A stretch of 64,000 nt of DNA from NCBI RefSeq assembly GCF_037963145.1, contig NZ_CP150144.1:558001-622000 (forward strand), in the 5' to 3' direction. The stretch comes from Oceanobacillus sp. FSL K6-2867. Its GTDB lineage: Bacteria; Bacillota; Bacilli; Bacillales; Amphibacillaceae. Position numbers and translations under genes: made by a program. Of this stretch, positions 37,967 to 48,158 are shown piece after piece (the stretch's first letter is position 1; each line of letters opens with the position of its first letter). The notes beneath the pieces were generated by a model that was not told where the DNA came from, did no database searches, and worked only from the letters and a program-made list of their open reading frames with translations.

Positions 37967-39235
37967 TTATTTTACACTGCGAACATGACCTGAGAACTTG
38001 CTTGCCCAGTAACCGCTTGTCATATCAGCAACAGCTAATCCTGTAGAATTTTGTGCACCGATAAACTTACCGCCACCAAGGTAGATTCCAACATGGCCAT
38101 TCTTTTTGTATGTGTCAAAGAATACTAGATCGCCAGGCTGCATACTGCTAGAAGATACTTTTGAACCTGTTGTCGCTAACCCCGTAGTGCTTGAAGGAAT
38201 AGAAGTTCCTGCTTGAGCAAATGCCCAAGATACGAACCCAGAACAATCAAAGCCTCCTGGTCCTTTACCTCCCCAAACATATGGTGTTCCAAGGTGAGAG
38301 AATCCAGCGTTAATTGCTGTATTGATATTTCCAGATGCTGCAGGTCTTGATGTTGATTCTTTGCTTAATGTTTGTAATTCTCCACCAGATGCAGCTTTTT
38401 CCGATGAAGCTGTATCTGTATTTTCATTTGTATCAGCACTTGCAACTTCTGTTTCAGGTGCAGGCTCTACTGCAGCTTGCAAACTAGCTTTTACATCTTT
38501 TTCCAATGTTGCAAGCTTAGAATCTTCTACCTGAAGTTCATTTTTTAATGAACGCAAATCATTTTCCTTTGCTTGAAGTGTTTCTTCCTTATCTTCATTT
38601 GAAGCTTTTTGATCTTCAACTAAAGCAAGCATTCCTTCGATTTCAACCTTCATTTCGTTTAATTCATCTAATTTCGCAAGTACAGCATCCTGTTTTTCTT
38701 CAACAGCAGCTTTATCTTCTTCTTGCTTTTTGATTAATGTACTGTCAGACTCTGAAATTTTATTTACTGCCGAAACACGGCTAATAAAGTCACCAAAGCT
38801 CTGTGATCCGAAAATCACTTCAAGGTAACTGATATCCCCGCCGCTTTGCTGATAGGATACAGCGCGTTCCTTTAAGATTTCAAAACGCTTTTCAATTGCC
38901 TCTTCCAATACTTTAATTTCTTTTTCCAGCTGAGCTACCTCTTCTTCTTTTTCAGAAATAGATTCATTTGTTTGATCCATTTGTTTTTGGTTTTCTTTTA
39001 AGGCTTTATTTACCTTTTCAATCTCTTCATTCAATTTTTCTAAATCTATTAAAACCTCTGCTATTTTACTATCAGCATCTGATAGGTTTGCTTTAATTGC
39101 GTCTCGCTCTTCTTGAATTTGTGCTTGCTTATTTTCAATATCTTGAATGGATTCTGCTTGGGCTGATACAGTGAATAAAGTACTACCTAAACCAACCACT
39201 GCAACAGTGGATAATGCCATAAATGTCTTTCTCAA
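37967..39235 (-). CDS. cwlO: CwlO-like D,L-endopeptidase (NlpC/P60 with coiled coil)
   Basis: 422 residues: signal peptide with cleavage after AQA (about 27), a long coiled coil (30-250) rich in E, K and Q, a Ser/Thr/Ala linker (250-300) and a C-terminal NlpC/P60 domain. The catalytic cysteine is C331 in GFDCSGFVSW, histidine H381 in NGHVGIYLGG, third residue about Q395. It cleaves D-Glu-m-DAP bonds in side-wall peptidoglycan, normally activated by FtsEX through the coiled coil. Length and layout fit B. subtilis CwlO (473 residues). Confidence 0.92.
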   Translation of the reverse strand: MRKTFMALSTVAVVGLGSTLFTVSAQAESIQDIENKQAQIQEERDAIKANLSDADSKIAEVLIDLEKLNEEIEKVNKALKENQKQMDQTNESISEKEEEVAQLEKEIKVLEEAIEKRFEILKERAVSYQQSGGDISYLEVIFGSQSFGDFISRVSAVNKISESDSTLIKKQEEDKAAVEEKQDAVLAKLDELNEMKVEIEGMLALVEDQKASNEDKEETLQAKENDLRSLKNELQVEDSKLATLEKDVKASLQAAVEPAPETEVASADTNENTDTASSEKAASGGELQTLSKESTSRPAASGNINTAINAGFSHLGTPYVWGGKGPGGFDCSGFVSWAFAQAGTSIPSSTTGLATTGSKVSSSSMQPGDLVFFDTYKKNGHVGIYLGGGKFIGAQNSTGLAVADMTSGYWASKFSGHVRSVK

Positions 39236-39500
39236 CTTTCATTTCCCCGCTTCCCATTTCACACCGCAAAGCTCTTTTTATGTAATCTTCTATGTATTAA
39301 GTATTGCTAAAGCTATGTGATTGTTTTTTAATTATGTATTAATTTTTCTAGGCAATATGCATTATAGCATTGTAAAATGACATTCATATTATAGTAATGT
39401 TACAATTATATTTCAAAAACGACATAATTCGCCTGATTTTCTTCATATCCTAACCAAACACCCCCGCAGATATCGAAAAAATTCAACAAAAATGTCCTAT
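39236..39500. other. Long 5' region of the cwlO-like gene
   Basis: AT-rich, no reading frame. On the minus strand TGTAACATTACTATAAT (about 39415-39399) comes close to a WalR box (TGTWAH-5-TGTWAH), which would fit the WalRK control known for cwlO, but the second half has a mismatch and doubles as a -10 box. Low confidence. Confidence 0.3.
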
Positions 39501-39542
39501 AAAAAAATACTTATCCCATTTATTTAGGATAAGTATTTTTTT
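39501..39542 (-). terminator. Terminator of the aceBA operon
   Basis: A perfect 16-bp stem (39501-39516 with 39527-39542) flanked by A7 and T7, so it can act on both strands. It lies 50 bases after the isocitrate lyase stop. Confidence 0.92.
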
Positions 39543-39594
39543 ATCATTCCCATCAATATATCAGGCATCTAGAACTACATTAATACCGGGATTA

Positions 39595-40872
39595 TCAGCT
39601 TGTAAATTGTGCAGCTTCCGTCGACCCTTTCAGCGCGGTCGTTGATGCAGTTCCACCTGAAATTACTTGTGCTACTTCATCAAAGTAGCCAGTTCCCACT
39701 TCACGCTGATGTCTTGTTGCACTATAACCATGCTTTTCGCTCGCAAATTCAGCCTGTTGTAATTCAGAATATGCTGCCATTCCTTCATCTTTGTATCTCC
39801 TTGCTAGCTCAAACATACTATGATTAAGGGCATGGAATCCTGCCAATGTTACAAACTGAAATTTGTAACCCATTTTTCCAAGCTCCTTTTGGAAGTTAGC
39901 AATCTCATTTTCGGAAAGTTTACGCCTCCAGTTAAAGGACGGAGAACAATTGTATGCCAATAGCTTATTTGGATATCTCTCATGGATTGCATCAGCAAAA
40001 TGTCTTGCCTCTTCCATATTCGGTTCCGAAGTTTCACACCAAATCATATCCGAATATGGTGCATATGCTAATCCTCGAGCAATTGCCTGATCAATACCAG
40101 CCTTTGTTCGATAAAATCCTTCAGATGTTCGTTCCCCTTGAATAAATGGTGCATCATACGGGTCTACATCACTTGTAATCATATCCGCAGCATTGGCATC
40201 TGTCCGAGCAATAATAACTGTCGGGGTCCCCATTACATCTGCAGCAAAACGCGCTGCAATTAAGTTCTTTACTGCTGTTTGCGTCGGCAGCAAGACCTTA
40301 CCACCTAAATGCCCGCATTTCTTTTCCGAAGATAACTGATCTTCAAAGTGTACGCCAGCCGCACCAGATTCAATCATCGACTTCATTAATTCAAATACAT
40401 TAAGCTGCCCGCCAAAACCTGCTTCTGCATCCGCTACAATTGGTACAAACCAATCCGTATCTGTATTTCCTTCCGAAAAATGAATCTGATCTGCTCGCTG
40501 TAATGCCTGGTTAATCCGCTTAACTACATTTGGTACACTGTTAGCCGGGTACAGGCTTTGATCAGGATACATTTGTCCAGCTAAGTTCGCATCTGCTGCA
40601 ACCTGCCAGCCACTTAAGTAAATTGCTTTTAGCCCTGCCCTTACTTGCTGTACAGCTTGATTTCCAGTAAGTGCTCCTAATGCGTTTACATAATCATCTG
40701 TATTAATCGATTCCCACAGCTTCTTTGCTCCTCGTGATGCTAATGTATATTCTAAATCAATGGAACCCCTTAAACGGATAACCTCTTCTGCTGTATAAGG
40801 TCGTTCTATACCTGCCCAGCGAAGATCCTCTTTCCAGCTTTTTTGTAAATGTTCTATACGTTGATTTGTCAT
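39595..40872 (-). CDS. aceA: Isocitrate lyase
   Basis: 425-residue glyoxylate-shunt enzyme: isocitrate to glyoxylate and succinate. The signature KKCGHLGGK (184-192) carries the active-site cysteine C186; metal ligands in [10 protein letters not shown] and the C-terminal [13 protein letters not shown] are also typical. Its ATG overlaps the stop of aceB by four bases. Needed for growth on acetate or fatty acids, matching the fad operon. Confidence 0.97.
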   Translation of the reverse strand: MTNQRIEHLQKSWKEDLRWAGIERPYTAEEVIRLRGSIDLEYTLASRGAKKLWESINTDDYVNALGALTGNQAVQQVRAGLKAIYLSGWQVAADANLAGQMYPDQSLYPANSVPNVVKRINQALQRADQIHFSEGNTDTDWFVPIVADAEAGFGGQLNVFELMKSMIESGAAGVHFEDQLSSEKKCGHLGGKVLLPTQTAVKNLIAARFAADVMGTPTVIIARTDANAADMITSDVDPYDAPFIQGERTSEGFYRTKAGIDQAIARGLAYAPYSDMIWCETSEPNMEEARHFADAIHERYPNKLLAYNCSPSFNWRRKLSENEIANFQKELGKMGYKFQFVTLAGFHALNHSMFELARRYKDEGMAAYSELQQAEFASEKHGYSATRHQREVGTGYFDEVAQVISGGTASTTALKGSTEAAQFTS

Positions 40873-42473
40873 GATTCATTTCCCCCTTTTAATAATTCCT
40901 TATATGCTGGTATTGTTAAAAATTCGGAAAAGGTATCTTGCTTGATAAGCTCATCAAATATCCTCGCTGCCTGTCTGAAATTCCCCTTCTGATAAGCAGC
41001 TGTACCAATTTGGTCTTCGATCTCCATAAGTTCTTCTTGCATGATTGTCGCGACTAGTTCCATCGTTACTTTTCTCCCGTCAGCAAGCACACCTTTTGGA
41101 TAGCGAATCCATTGCCATACTTGTGCTCTAGATATCTCCGCAGTAGCTGCATCCTCCATCAAATTGTTGATTGGTACAGCTCCCCTTCCACTAAGCCATG
41201 CTGCCGTGTATTGAATTCCAACATTAATATTGGTTCGCAGGCCTTCTTCTGTGATTTCACCAGCAGGTAACCGGACCAAATCTTCTGCTGTTACGTGGAC
41301 ATCTTCTCGTTTCTTATCAATTTGGTTTGATTGTGGCATCGCTTTATCAAAAATATCTTTGACAAGCTGAACCATACCTGGATGTGCAACCCATGTACCA
41401 TCATGCCCATCATTTGCTTCCCTTTCCTTATCTGCACGAACCTTATCAAATGCGACTTTATTAGCAGCATCATCGTTTTTAACTGGTATTTGGGCTGCCA
41501 TTCCACCGATCGCCATCGCTTTACGCTTATGACAAGTTTGGATTGCAAGTAATGAGTATGATCTCATAAATGGAACTTCCATCGTAACAGTTGACCTATC
41601 AGGGAGAATTCGATCTGGATGCTTATGAAATTTTTTAATATAGCTGAATATATAATCCCAACGTCCACAATTCAAACCAGCAGCATGTTCACGAATCTCA
41701 TATAAAATTTCATCCATTTCATATGCAGCTGTTATTGTCTCAATAAGAACAGTAGCCTTAATTGTCCCTTGTGAAATACCTAGCTCATTTTGTGAAAAAA
41801 TAAATATATCATTCCACAGGCGTGCTTCCAGATGATTTTCTATTTTGGGCAAATAAAAATATGGCCCTGAGTCTCTCGAAAGCAATTCCTTTGCATTATG
41901 AAAAAAATAAATTCCAAAATCTGCTAGACTTGCAGACATCGGCTTGCCCTCAACTGTTAAGTGCTTCTCATCTAAATGCCAGCCGCGAGGCCGTACAATT
42001 AACACAGCAGGTTTATTTTGCAGCACATATTTTTTTCCATTGTCCGCCTCAAAATCAATTGTTCGACGAATTGCATCTTTTAAATTGATTTGCCCATTCA
42101 TTACATTTTCCCACGTCGGCGATGTAGCATCCTCAAAATCCGCCATAAAGGTTTTAGCACCTGAATTCAACGCATTGATAATCATTTTGCGGTCTACAGG
42201 TCCAGTTATTTCAACCCTTCTATCCCGCAAATCTCTCGGGAGCTGGTCAATTGTCCAACTTCCTTCCCGAACATGTTTTGTCTCTGAAAGAAATTGCAGA
42301 TGTCTCCCCCCATTCAGCTTCTTTTGAATTTGCTGTCTAATCTCCAATAGGTTTTTGCGACGTTCTTCAAAATGGTGATGCAGCTTCTCCAGAAACTCCA
42401 TTGCTTGAGGTGTTAGAATTTCGTTAAACTGCTTTTCATGATGGATTTGAACCTTGGTTTGATTTATAAGCAT
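40869..42473 (-). CDS. aceB: Malate synthase A
   Basis: 534-residue malate synthase of type [45 protein letters not shown] and GMAAQIP are hallmark stretches; the catalytic aspartate lies in the C-terminal half ([19 protein letters not shown]). It condenses glyoxylate with acetyl-CoA. GGAGGAGAG precedes the ATG. First gene of aceBA. Confidence 0.97.
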   Translation of the reverse strand: MLINQTKVQIHHEKQFNEILTPQAMEFLEKLHHHFEERRKNLLEIRQQIQKKLNGGRHLQFLSETKHVREGSWTIDQLPRDLRDRRVEITGPVDRKMIINALNSGAKTFMADFEDATSPTWENVMNGQINLKDAIRRTIDFEADNGKKYVLQNKPAVLIVRPRGWHLDEKHLTVEGKPMSASLADFGIYFFHNAKELLSRDSGPYFYLPKIENHLEARLWNDIFIFSQNELGISQGTIKATVLIETITAAYEMDEILYEIREHAAGLNCGRWDYIFSYIKKFHKHPDRILPDRSTVTMEVPFMRSYSLLAIQTCHKRKAMAIGGMAAQIPVKNDDAANKVAFDKVRADKEREANDGHDGTWVAHPGMVQLVKDIFDKAMPQSNQIDKKREDVHVTAEDLVRLPAGEITEEGLRTNINVGIQYTAAWLSGRGAVPINNLMEDAATAEISRAQVWQWIRYPKGVLADGRKVTMELVATIMQEELMEIEDQIGTAAYQKGNFRQAARIFDELIKQDTFSEFLTIPAYKELLKGGNES

Positions 42474-42488
42474 TTTCTCTCCTCCATA

Positions 42489-42531
42489 ACTGTTATATTA
42501 TAACCAATATTAATATTTATTGTTATATAAC
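42489..42531. promoter_or_regulatory. Palindromic sites upstream of aceBA
   Basis: GTTATATTATAAC (42492-42504) and GTTATATAAC (42522-42531) are two palindromes with a shared half-site; further TATAAC/GTTATA halves occur near 42672 and 42698 on the far side of the zinc-ribbon gene. They look like operators of an unknown regulator, but AT-rich palindromes also arise by chance. Confidence 0.4.
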
Positions 42532-42548
42532 AAAGATGATAAAAAAAT

Positions 42549-42653
42549 TTAATCCTCCTTCTTTGACAGACAGTAATCACATTCCATTGTATAGCTTTTA
42601 GAATCAACCTCTTTACCGCATTCTGGACAGGACAGCTTTTCATATTTTTTCAT
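42549..42653 (-). CDS. Small zinc-ribbon protein (34 aa), YhfH-like
   Basis: ATG 42653 is preceded by AAGGAGGGAG at good distance and opens 34 codons, MKKYEKLSCPECGKEVDSKS followed by YTMECDYCLSKKED. Two CxxC pairs form a zinc ribbon, a layout like the small YhfH family of Bacilli. No function known. The strong ribosome-binding site and the paired cysteines make it a real gene. It lies 75 bases upstream of aceB on the same strand. Confidence 0.8.
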   Translation of the reverse strand: MKKYEKLSCPECGKEVDSKSYTMECDYCLSKKED

Positions 42654-42834
42654 GTAATCTCCCTCCTTTTATATAACAATTTCCAAAATTGTTTATTTGT
42701 TATAATACAGTCTATGTGATTTCAAAAAATAATGCAACCATTTTTTATAAAAGTTTGAAATTTTTTATCAGAAGTAAGAAAATAGGTACGTGACATGGAC
42801 GTCTAAGAACCTGTTTAGTTGGAGTGGAGTCATC

Positions 42835-43881
42835 ATGAAATTTTTTTCATTTATTGGGGATAGGATTTTTAAAACAGGTGTTGCCGTATTCTTAACAGCA
42901 CTTGTTTGTCAATGGATTGGCTGGCCACCAGTATTCGCCGTCATCACTGCCATTGTAACTGTAGAGCCTACTGTTTCTGATTCAATAAAAAAAGGGCTGG
43001 TACGTTTTCCAGCATCGGCAATAGGCTCTGCTTACGCGGTGCTATTTATCTCTCTTTTCGGTAACTCACCGATCACCTATACACTTGCGACAGTCTGTAC
43101 CATTGTTACTTGTTTTCGTTTAAAGCTTCATGCTGGTTTACTTGTTGCTACCTTAACTGCTGTAGCAATGGTGGAAGTGATTCACAGCAACTTTTTAGTT
43201 TCATTTTTTATTCGATTGGGAACCACAACAATTGGACTTGCTGTATCAACCTTGGTAAACATGTTCATTCTGCCGCCGAAATATCGGTTGCATATTTTTA
43301 AAAGGGTTAAAACAATCCGAATTGATACTGCAAATCTGATTGAACAAACCTTCCAAGCTATTTTAGAAGGGAAACGGGATAATAACGCTTTAATAAAGGA
43401 GAATTTAAATAAAACTGATCATGCCTTGCTGCAGACAGAACAACTAAGTCGGTTTCAAAGAGACGAGGCAAAATTCCATCCTCTTCTTGAAACGGAACAG
43501 GAACAGTTTGAACAATTACAGCACCAATTAAACAGTTTACGAATCATTCATTATCATTTAAATAATTTAATTCGTAGTTCAATTACGAATTTATCATGGA
43601 CAGAATTGGAAAGAAAAACAATCATGAATGCTGTATATGGGGCCACCAAACGATTACAGGGTGATGAATTCTTTATCATTTCGATTCATCATAGACAATT
43701 AAAAGAAATTACCGATTTATTTTGGGAGGACAGTGAGGAAACCATAAGGAGCAATCTTTCATCCCTGACGAATTTCCCACCTGAATTAATTATTTTATAT
43801 GAATTAGTTTCCATTTATCAAATGGTTGAAAGATTTTATTCCTATGAGCATACAGGTGCCAAAGCAGAAGCACACGGTTAG
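42835..43881 (+). CDS. Aromatic acid exporter (ArAE_1/FUSC-like) family protein
   Basis: 348 residues from ATG 42835 with GGAG five bases ahead; the frame opens to 42790. The N-terminal half has about five helices with the typical GDRIFKTGVAVFLTALVCQW, TAIVTVEPTVSDSIKKGL and ASAIGSAYAVLF. The C-terminal half is a cytoplasmic helical domain. Similar to B. subtilis YqjA-type proteins. Substrate unknown. Single gene. Confidence 0.88.
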   Translation: MKFFSFIGDRIFKTGVAVFLTALVCQWIGWPPVFAVITAIVTVEPTVSDSIKKGLVRFPASAIGSAYAVLFISLFGNSPITYTLATVCTIVTCFRLKLHAGLLVATLTAVAMVEVIHSNFLVSFFIRLGTTTIGLAVSTLVNMFILPPKYRLHIFKRVKTIRIDTANLIEQTFQAILEGKRDNNALIKENLNKTDHALLQTEQLSRFQRDEAKFHPLLETEQEQFEQLQHQLNSLRIIHYHLNNLIRSSITNLSWTELERKTIMNAVYGATKRLQGDEFFIISIHHRQLKEITDLFWEDSEETIRSNLSSLTNFPPELIILYELVSIYQMVERFYSYEHTGAKAEAHG

Positions 43882-43985
43882 CTCCGGAGGGAAAAGAACG
43901 CTTGCGGGGATGGTATAGTACTTTGTAATGGCGGCTGTTTTGGCTACTTAAATACGCTAATTTCTCAGACCTAAACAAAAAGAAG

Positions 43986-44009
43986 AGCCGCTCACGATTT
44001 AGAGCGGCT
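43986..44009 (-). terminator. Terminator of the lia operon
   Basis: AGCCGCTC (43986-43993) pairs with GAGCGGCT (44002-44009); the minus strand continues CTTCTTTTTG. It overlaps the region just after the liaR stop at 44012. Confidence 0.88.
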
Positions 44010-44011
44010 GC

Positions 44012-44644
44012 TTATTTCACAAGGTTATTTTGAAAAGCATAAATGACTGCCTGTGTGCGATCCTGCACTTCAAGCTTACCTAAAATATTACTCACATGCA
44101 CTTTCACGGTCTTCAGCGCAATGAATAATTCATCAGCTATCTCCTGATTCGTTTTCCCTTGAGCGATCAGCAGTAAAATTTCCATTTCTCGCTCTGTCAA
44201 TTGGTCATGGAGGGCTGCTTCCGGTTTATGCCGCATACGGTTCATAATTTTCCCGGTTACTTCCGGTTCAAGGATTGATTGGCCGCCGTGGGTAGCGCGG
44301 ATTGCTTTCGCGATTTCACTGGCCTTTGATGTTTTTAACATATAGCTGGTTGCACCGGCTTCAAGTGCGGGATATACTTTTTCGTCATCGAGAAAGCTTG
44401 TTACAATAATAATTTTTGCTTCAGGCCATTTTTCGATAATTCTCTTTGTTGCTTCGATACCATCCATTTCCTTCATTACTAAATCCATTAAGATAATATC
44501 CGGGCGCAATTCCAGTGCTAATTCAACAGCTGGAGCACCATCATCTGCTTCCGCAACGACATCTATATCCGGCTGTGCAGAAAGATAAGCGGAAACACCA
44601 ATACGCACCATTTCATGATCATCAACAAACAATACTTTAATCAC
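44012..44644 (-). CDS. liaR: Response regulator LiaR
   Basis: 210-residue NarL/FixJ regulator. Receiver domain with phosphoacceptor D54 ([14 protein letters not shown]) and a C-terminal LuxR-type HTH ([21 protein letters not shown]). It overlaps the kinase gene by four bases. Activated by LiaS, it should switch on liaIH on envelope stress. Very close to VraR/LiaR. Confidence 0.96.
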   Translation of the reverse strand: MIKVLFVDDHEMVRIGVSAYLSAQPDIDVVAEADDGAPAVELALELRPDIILMDLVMKEMDGIEATKRIIEKWPEAKIIIVTSFLDDEKVYPALEAGATSYMLKTSKASEIAKAIRATHGGQSILEPEVTGKIMNRMRHKPEAALHDQLTEREMEILLLIAQGKTNQEIADELFIALKTVKVHVSNILGKLEVQDRTQAVIYAFQNNLVK

Positions 44645-45690
44645 GTTTCAGCATCCTCCTTCCTTAGTACAGGGACCTTCACTTCTAATCGAGTACCTTC
44701 ATTTGGTAAACTAATGACTTTGAATGTTCCGCCGACCTCATAGGCACGTTCCCGCATATTTTGCATCCCATAAGAGCTTGTTTTTACAGCATCAGTTTTG
44801 AAGCCAACCCCATTGTCAGTAACACGTAAAATAATAGTTTCATCTCGCTCAATCAGCAAAACATGCAATGTTGTTGCCCTAGAATGTCGTAGGGTGTTTG
44901 ATAAGGACTCCTGTAAAATACGAAACAGTTGATCCTCTACACCCTTATCAACTTTAAAATCTTCTACTTTTGTTTCAATTTCCATTGGAACCTTTTGCGT
45001 CAGTTCAAGCAATAGCTCTTCAACACCCTCCTGCAGCGTCTTTCCTTTTAGGGCAACAGGACGCAAATGAAGTAGCAATGCCCGCATTTCCAGCTGTGAT
45101 TGATGAATCATTTTTTCAACCATTTCCAGTTGTTTTTTTAATCCTTGGTCCTCCAGTAAACCCGTTTCATTAATAGCAGACATAAGCATGGATGCGGCAA
45201 AAAGCTGCTGACTGACAGAATCATGCAACTCACGTGCAAGCCGATTACGTTCTTGCACAACAATCTCTTGGAGGCTCTGTTCTCGCTCGTTTGCTCTTTC
45301 GGTCGCAAGTCGCTGTGCATTTTCTGCTTGATTTCGGATTTTTTCCTGCAACTGATACATCCTGTGTTCAATACTATCCAATTCTTTATACGATTCTTCA
45401 ATCGCTGATAGCTTCCCGCCCTTTATCATGACATCCAGCTTTCGATCAATTTGGGTTAATCTTTGCTTCCAATACCAGCCTGTCGTAAAACCGATAATTG
45501 TACCAAACATGATTGCTATTACTACAATTGCGAGTAAAAAAGAGACATCCCCGATTTTCTGCTGCCAAAGTAATTTCCAGCCCACTGCCTCATCAAGCGA
45601 AAAGCCAAAGAAGGTAATAAGCACCAATGTAACTGCTAGTAATAAACTGCAAGCAACTGCCATTAAAATATGCTTGAAAATTGTATTCAT
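44641..45690 (-). CDS. liaS: Sensor histidine kinase LiaS
   Basis: 349-residue HisKA_3-type kinase: two helices (8-30 and 49-72) around a short extracellular loop, a HAMP-like linker, then the phospho-histidine H156 in [18 protein letters not shown] and an HATPase domain with [10 protein letters not shown]. The short external loop is typical of intramembrane-sensing kinases. Overlaps liaF by four bases. Confidence 0.95.
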   Translation of the reverse strand: MNTIFKHILMAVACSLLLAVTLVLITFFGFSLDEAVGWKLLWQQKIGDVSFLLAIVVIAIMFGTIIGFTTGWYWKQRLTQIDRKLDVMIKGGKLSAIEESYKELDSIEHRMYQLQEKIRNQAENAQRLATERANEREQSLQEIVVQERNRLARELHDSVSQQLFAASMLMSAINETGLLEDQGLKKQLEMVEKMIHQSQLEMRALLLHLRPVALKGKTLQEGVEELLLELTQKVPMEIETKVEDFKVDKGVEDQLFRILQESLSNTLRHSRATTLHVLLIERDETIILRVTDNGVGFKTDAVKTSSYGMQNMRERAYEVGGTFKVISLPNEGTRLEVKVPVLRKEDAET

Positions 45691-46415
45691 ATCCGTTTCA
45701 CCTCAATATCTCCAGAAAAAAGTGAGGTAATTATTTTCACACGCGGATATGCTGTATCGTAATTTGCTGTTTGATAGTGGATTGATTTATTCATTAACTT
45801 TAGATGATGTTTCCCTAAAATATGAGCTTTACCAAACACCGAGCTATGATGAATGCTTACTTCAACTTCATAAGGCACATAAATTTCGATATTTCCAATT
45901 ACATGGCGAATTGATATAACAGCTGTATCATTAGGCAATACTGTATTACTTAAGTCAATAATCCGATCGCCAAATGCCCCATGAATATTTATATCTTTCC
46001 ACTGATAAGCAACATCTTCGGTTAATTGGTCATCAAATAACTTATGATCGAATAACGGATCCACTTTCAAGATCGTTTCATATTTCTTTTCGCCATCCGG
46101 AAGAATCGGTTCAAATTGAGTTGCTTCGTTTTTGGACTTTGAATAGTTAATGATAAAAATAATAATAGCGGCGATAATTAAAAAGCGCACTGCAAGCAGG
46201 TTTAGCACCGAAAAAACGAGGCTGACAAGCGCTATCCAGAATACAATTTTCCCCCATAGCTTGTGAAAATTCTTCCAGCCAATATACACAAACAATGCAG
46301 AAAATAATGCTGGAATGATTGAGCCACCGAAATAAAAGGCAATCTCAAATATTAGGAGGATCACACCAATGATCAATATCCAGTTGAAATAATCTGTGGT
46401 TAGTCTTTTGAACAT
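45687..46415 (-). CDS. liaF: LiaF, negative regulator of LiaRS
   Basis: 242 residues: four N-terminal helices and a C-terminal cytoplasmic beta domain (GDRIIDLSNTVLPNDTAVIS, GNIEIYVPYEVEV), the LiaF/VraT pattern. It holds LiaS inactive without stress. There is no liaG between liaH and liaF, unlike in B. subtilis. Confidence 0.95.
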   Translation of the reverse strand: MFKRLTTDYFNWILIIGVILLIFEIAFYFGGSIIPALFSALFVYIGWKNFHKLWGKIVFWIALVSLVFSVLNLLAVRFLIIAAIIIFIINYSKSKNEATQFEPILPDGEKKYETILKVDPLFDHKLFDDQLTEDVAYQWKDINIHGAFGDRIIDLSNTVLPNDTAVISIRHVIGNIEIYVPYEVEVSIHHSSVFGKAHILGKHHLKLMNKSIHYQTANYDTAYPRVKIITSLFSGDIEVKRI

Positions 46416-46485
46416 TTTGTAATCCTCCTTTGGAATAATTATGTAGTGGTATTTTAATAGTGGAGCTTATTTGCTATTTCTAAAC

Positions 46486-46518
46486 AATACAGACGCAGGG
46501 AATTTCTGCGCCTGTATT
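46486..46518 (-). terminator. Intra-operon attenuator liaH-liaF
   Basis: On the minus strand a 13-bp stem (complement of 46486-46498 with 46506-46518, one G-U pair) follows the liaH stop, with TTGTTT after it. It should end part of the transcripts after liaIH, as in B. subtilis, where the two first genes are made in far greater amount. Confidence 0.7.
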
Positions 46519-46564
46519 AGTATATCATGTTTTTAATTTTTTCTGCACGTATGATTTTTGCGTA

Positions 46565-47197
46565 TTAGTTTGTATTTTCGTTTAGTTCTTTTTCAAGTGC
46601 AGCGATTTTATTATCAAATGTGCTGCGGTAGTATGAGCTGTTCACTTTGTATTCAAGGTTCTCGATGTACTGCTCCATCTCAGCAAATTTTGAGAATGGC
46701 TTTTCTGAAGTATCCTCAACTACTCGATTAATTTGGTGGTTTGCTTTGGCTATATTTTCGCGTCCCATTAATTCCATGCGCCGCAAGTGCATATCTTTTA
46801 AACGATGTTTCATATCTTCGTACTTTTGCTCTAATGTTTCTAGCTGTTCAATTGCTTCTTCTCTTGATGCTTTCATACGATCAGCACGAGCTTGGTACTC
46901 CTCATATTCTTTCATCGCAAATTCATGCATGGCTTGTTCCTCTGCCTTTTCAGCGATTGCCGCTTGTTTTAAGCGTTTATCAGCTAATTCTTGTGCTTTC
47001 AAATATTCACGGGAAAATTCTTCTTTTAATTTATACTGACGGTCAATAAGTTTTCGAACCTTTTCTTTTTCTTGCTCGCTTTGACGTAGATATTGATTTA
47101 ATGCAGCAATCGGATTTTTTTGTTCCTTTTTATCCATCATTGTATGAAGATCAGCAGATATGGAATCTTTAATGCGTGTGAAAATATTTGTTGACAT
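46565..47197 (-). CDS. liaH: LiaH, PspA/IM30-family protein
   Basis: 210-residue phage-shock-like protein that is almost entirely helical (RIKDSISADLHTMMDKKEQ, NPIAALNQYLRQSEQEKEK, then a long coiled coil to about 150). Members form large rings on the inner membrane face that support damaged membranes. The partner LiaI recruits it. GGAGAG precedes the ATG. Confidence 0.95.
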   Translation of the reverse strand: MSTNIFTRIKDSISADLHTMMDKKEQKNPIAALNQYLRQSEQEKEKVRKLIDRQYKLKEEFSREYLKAQELADKRLKQAAIAEKAEEQAMHEFAMKEYEEYQARADRMKASREEAIEQLETLEQKYEDMKHRLKDMHLRRMELMGRENIAKANHQINRVVEDTSEKPFSKFAEMEQYIENLEYKVNSSYYRSTFDNKIAALEKELNENTN

Positions 47198-47267
47198 AAA
47201 AATCTCTCCTTTTTTCTACAGTTTATTTAAGGGTGGTGGTTTCTAATTTGTTTATGATACATTTTGT

Positions 47268-47618
47268 TTACTTATTTAATTCAGCCCATTGTCTTTCAAA
47301 ATTTGTGAATGGATCATCATCTTCTACAACATGAACAACCGGACTTTCTTCTTTATTCCAGTTTTTGTAAATAAGGTAGAGCGCGTATGCTGCAGCTACT
47401 CCCATAACAGCATATAGATTGGAGAACGTAATACTTAACACAAGCAAACCAACTAATGTCCAGCCAACTTTTGCCAGTGTCGAATCGGTTTTTACAAATT
47501 TCTTAAAGCATACATACAGCAACCAAACGCTAAGCGCTAAGAGCACCATTGGTCCAATGTTTGCTAATAATATAAACAGGGCAATTAACCCTCCGATAAA
47601 CAACATAAATTTTTTCAT
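47268..47618 (-). CDS. liaI: LiaI, membrane anchor for LiaH
   Basis: 116 residues with three to four helices and the acidic end DDDPFTNFERQWAELNK that is typical of LiaI. First gene of the operon; its AAAGGAGG is strong. On the minus strand a dyad CCATCT-N9-AGATGG (about 47672-47650) lies in the short leader and could be a LiaR-related site, though it does not match the published box. Confidence 0.92.
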   Translation of the reverse strand: MKKFMLFIGGLIALFILLANIGPMVLLALSVWLLYVCFKKFVKTDSTLAKVGWTLVGLLVLSITFSNLYAVMGVAAAYALYLIYKNWNKEESPVVHVVEDDDPFTNFERQWAELNK

Positions 47619-47751
47619 TTCGTTTGCCTCCTTTCTTTATCTTGATTCCATCTTACCGGTTTAGATGGCCTTCGATAATGAGCCTGAGTAATATTTTGGA
47701 CTAGGTCTTGGGGCTTAGGGTGGTGTGCGTCTTCGGGTCTTCGGGCTGGAT

Positions 47752-48125
47752 GGTGTTATTTTGGTTGGAGGTGGTGCTGTTTGGGTCCGGGATGGCGCTG
47801 TTTCGGTCGGAGATGGTGCTGTTTCGGCTGGGGTGGTGCTGTTTTGATCCGGGATGGTGCTGTTACAGCTGGGGGTGGTGCTGTTTGGGTCCGGGATGGT
47901 GCTGTTTCGGCTGGGGGTGGTGCTGTTTCAGCTAGGGGTCGTGCTGTTTCGGTCCGGGATGGTGCTGTTTCAGCTGGGGGTGGTGCTGTTTGGGTCCGGG
48001 ATGGTGCTGTTTCAGCTGGGGGTCGTGCTGTTTGGGTCCGGGATGGCGCTGTTTCGGTCGGAGATGGTGCTGTTTCGGCTGGGGGTGCTGTTTGGGTCTA
48101 GGATGGTGCTGTTTCAGCTGCGAAT
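47752..48125. repeat. 21-bp minisatellite, about 18 units
   Basis: Eighteen units of nominally 21 bases beginning GGTGCTGTTT. Two types alternate: one ends GGGTCCGGGAT, the other CAGCTGGGGGT, giving a 42-bp higher period. Most units keep 21 bases; the unit at 47815 has 20 and one near 48087 has 18. The plus strand is strikingly G-rich compared with the rest. Open frames exist in several phases on both strands, but the two odd units break every frame, so it is probably non-coding. It lies between dedA and liaI. Confidence 0.9.
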
Positions 48126-48158
48126 GGTGCTACAATGGGGATAGAGCAGAAGTGGCAG

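Noticed and set aside
47752..48125. CRISPR array
   Set aside because: Units are contiguous and diverged with no unique spacers, and no cas genes are near.
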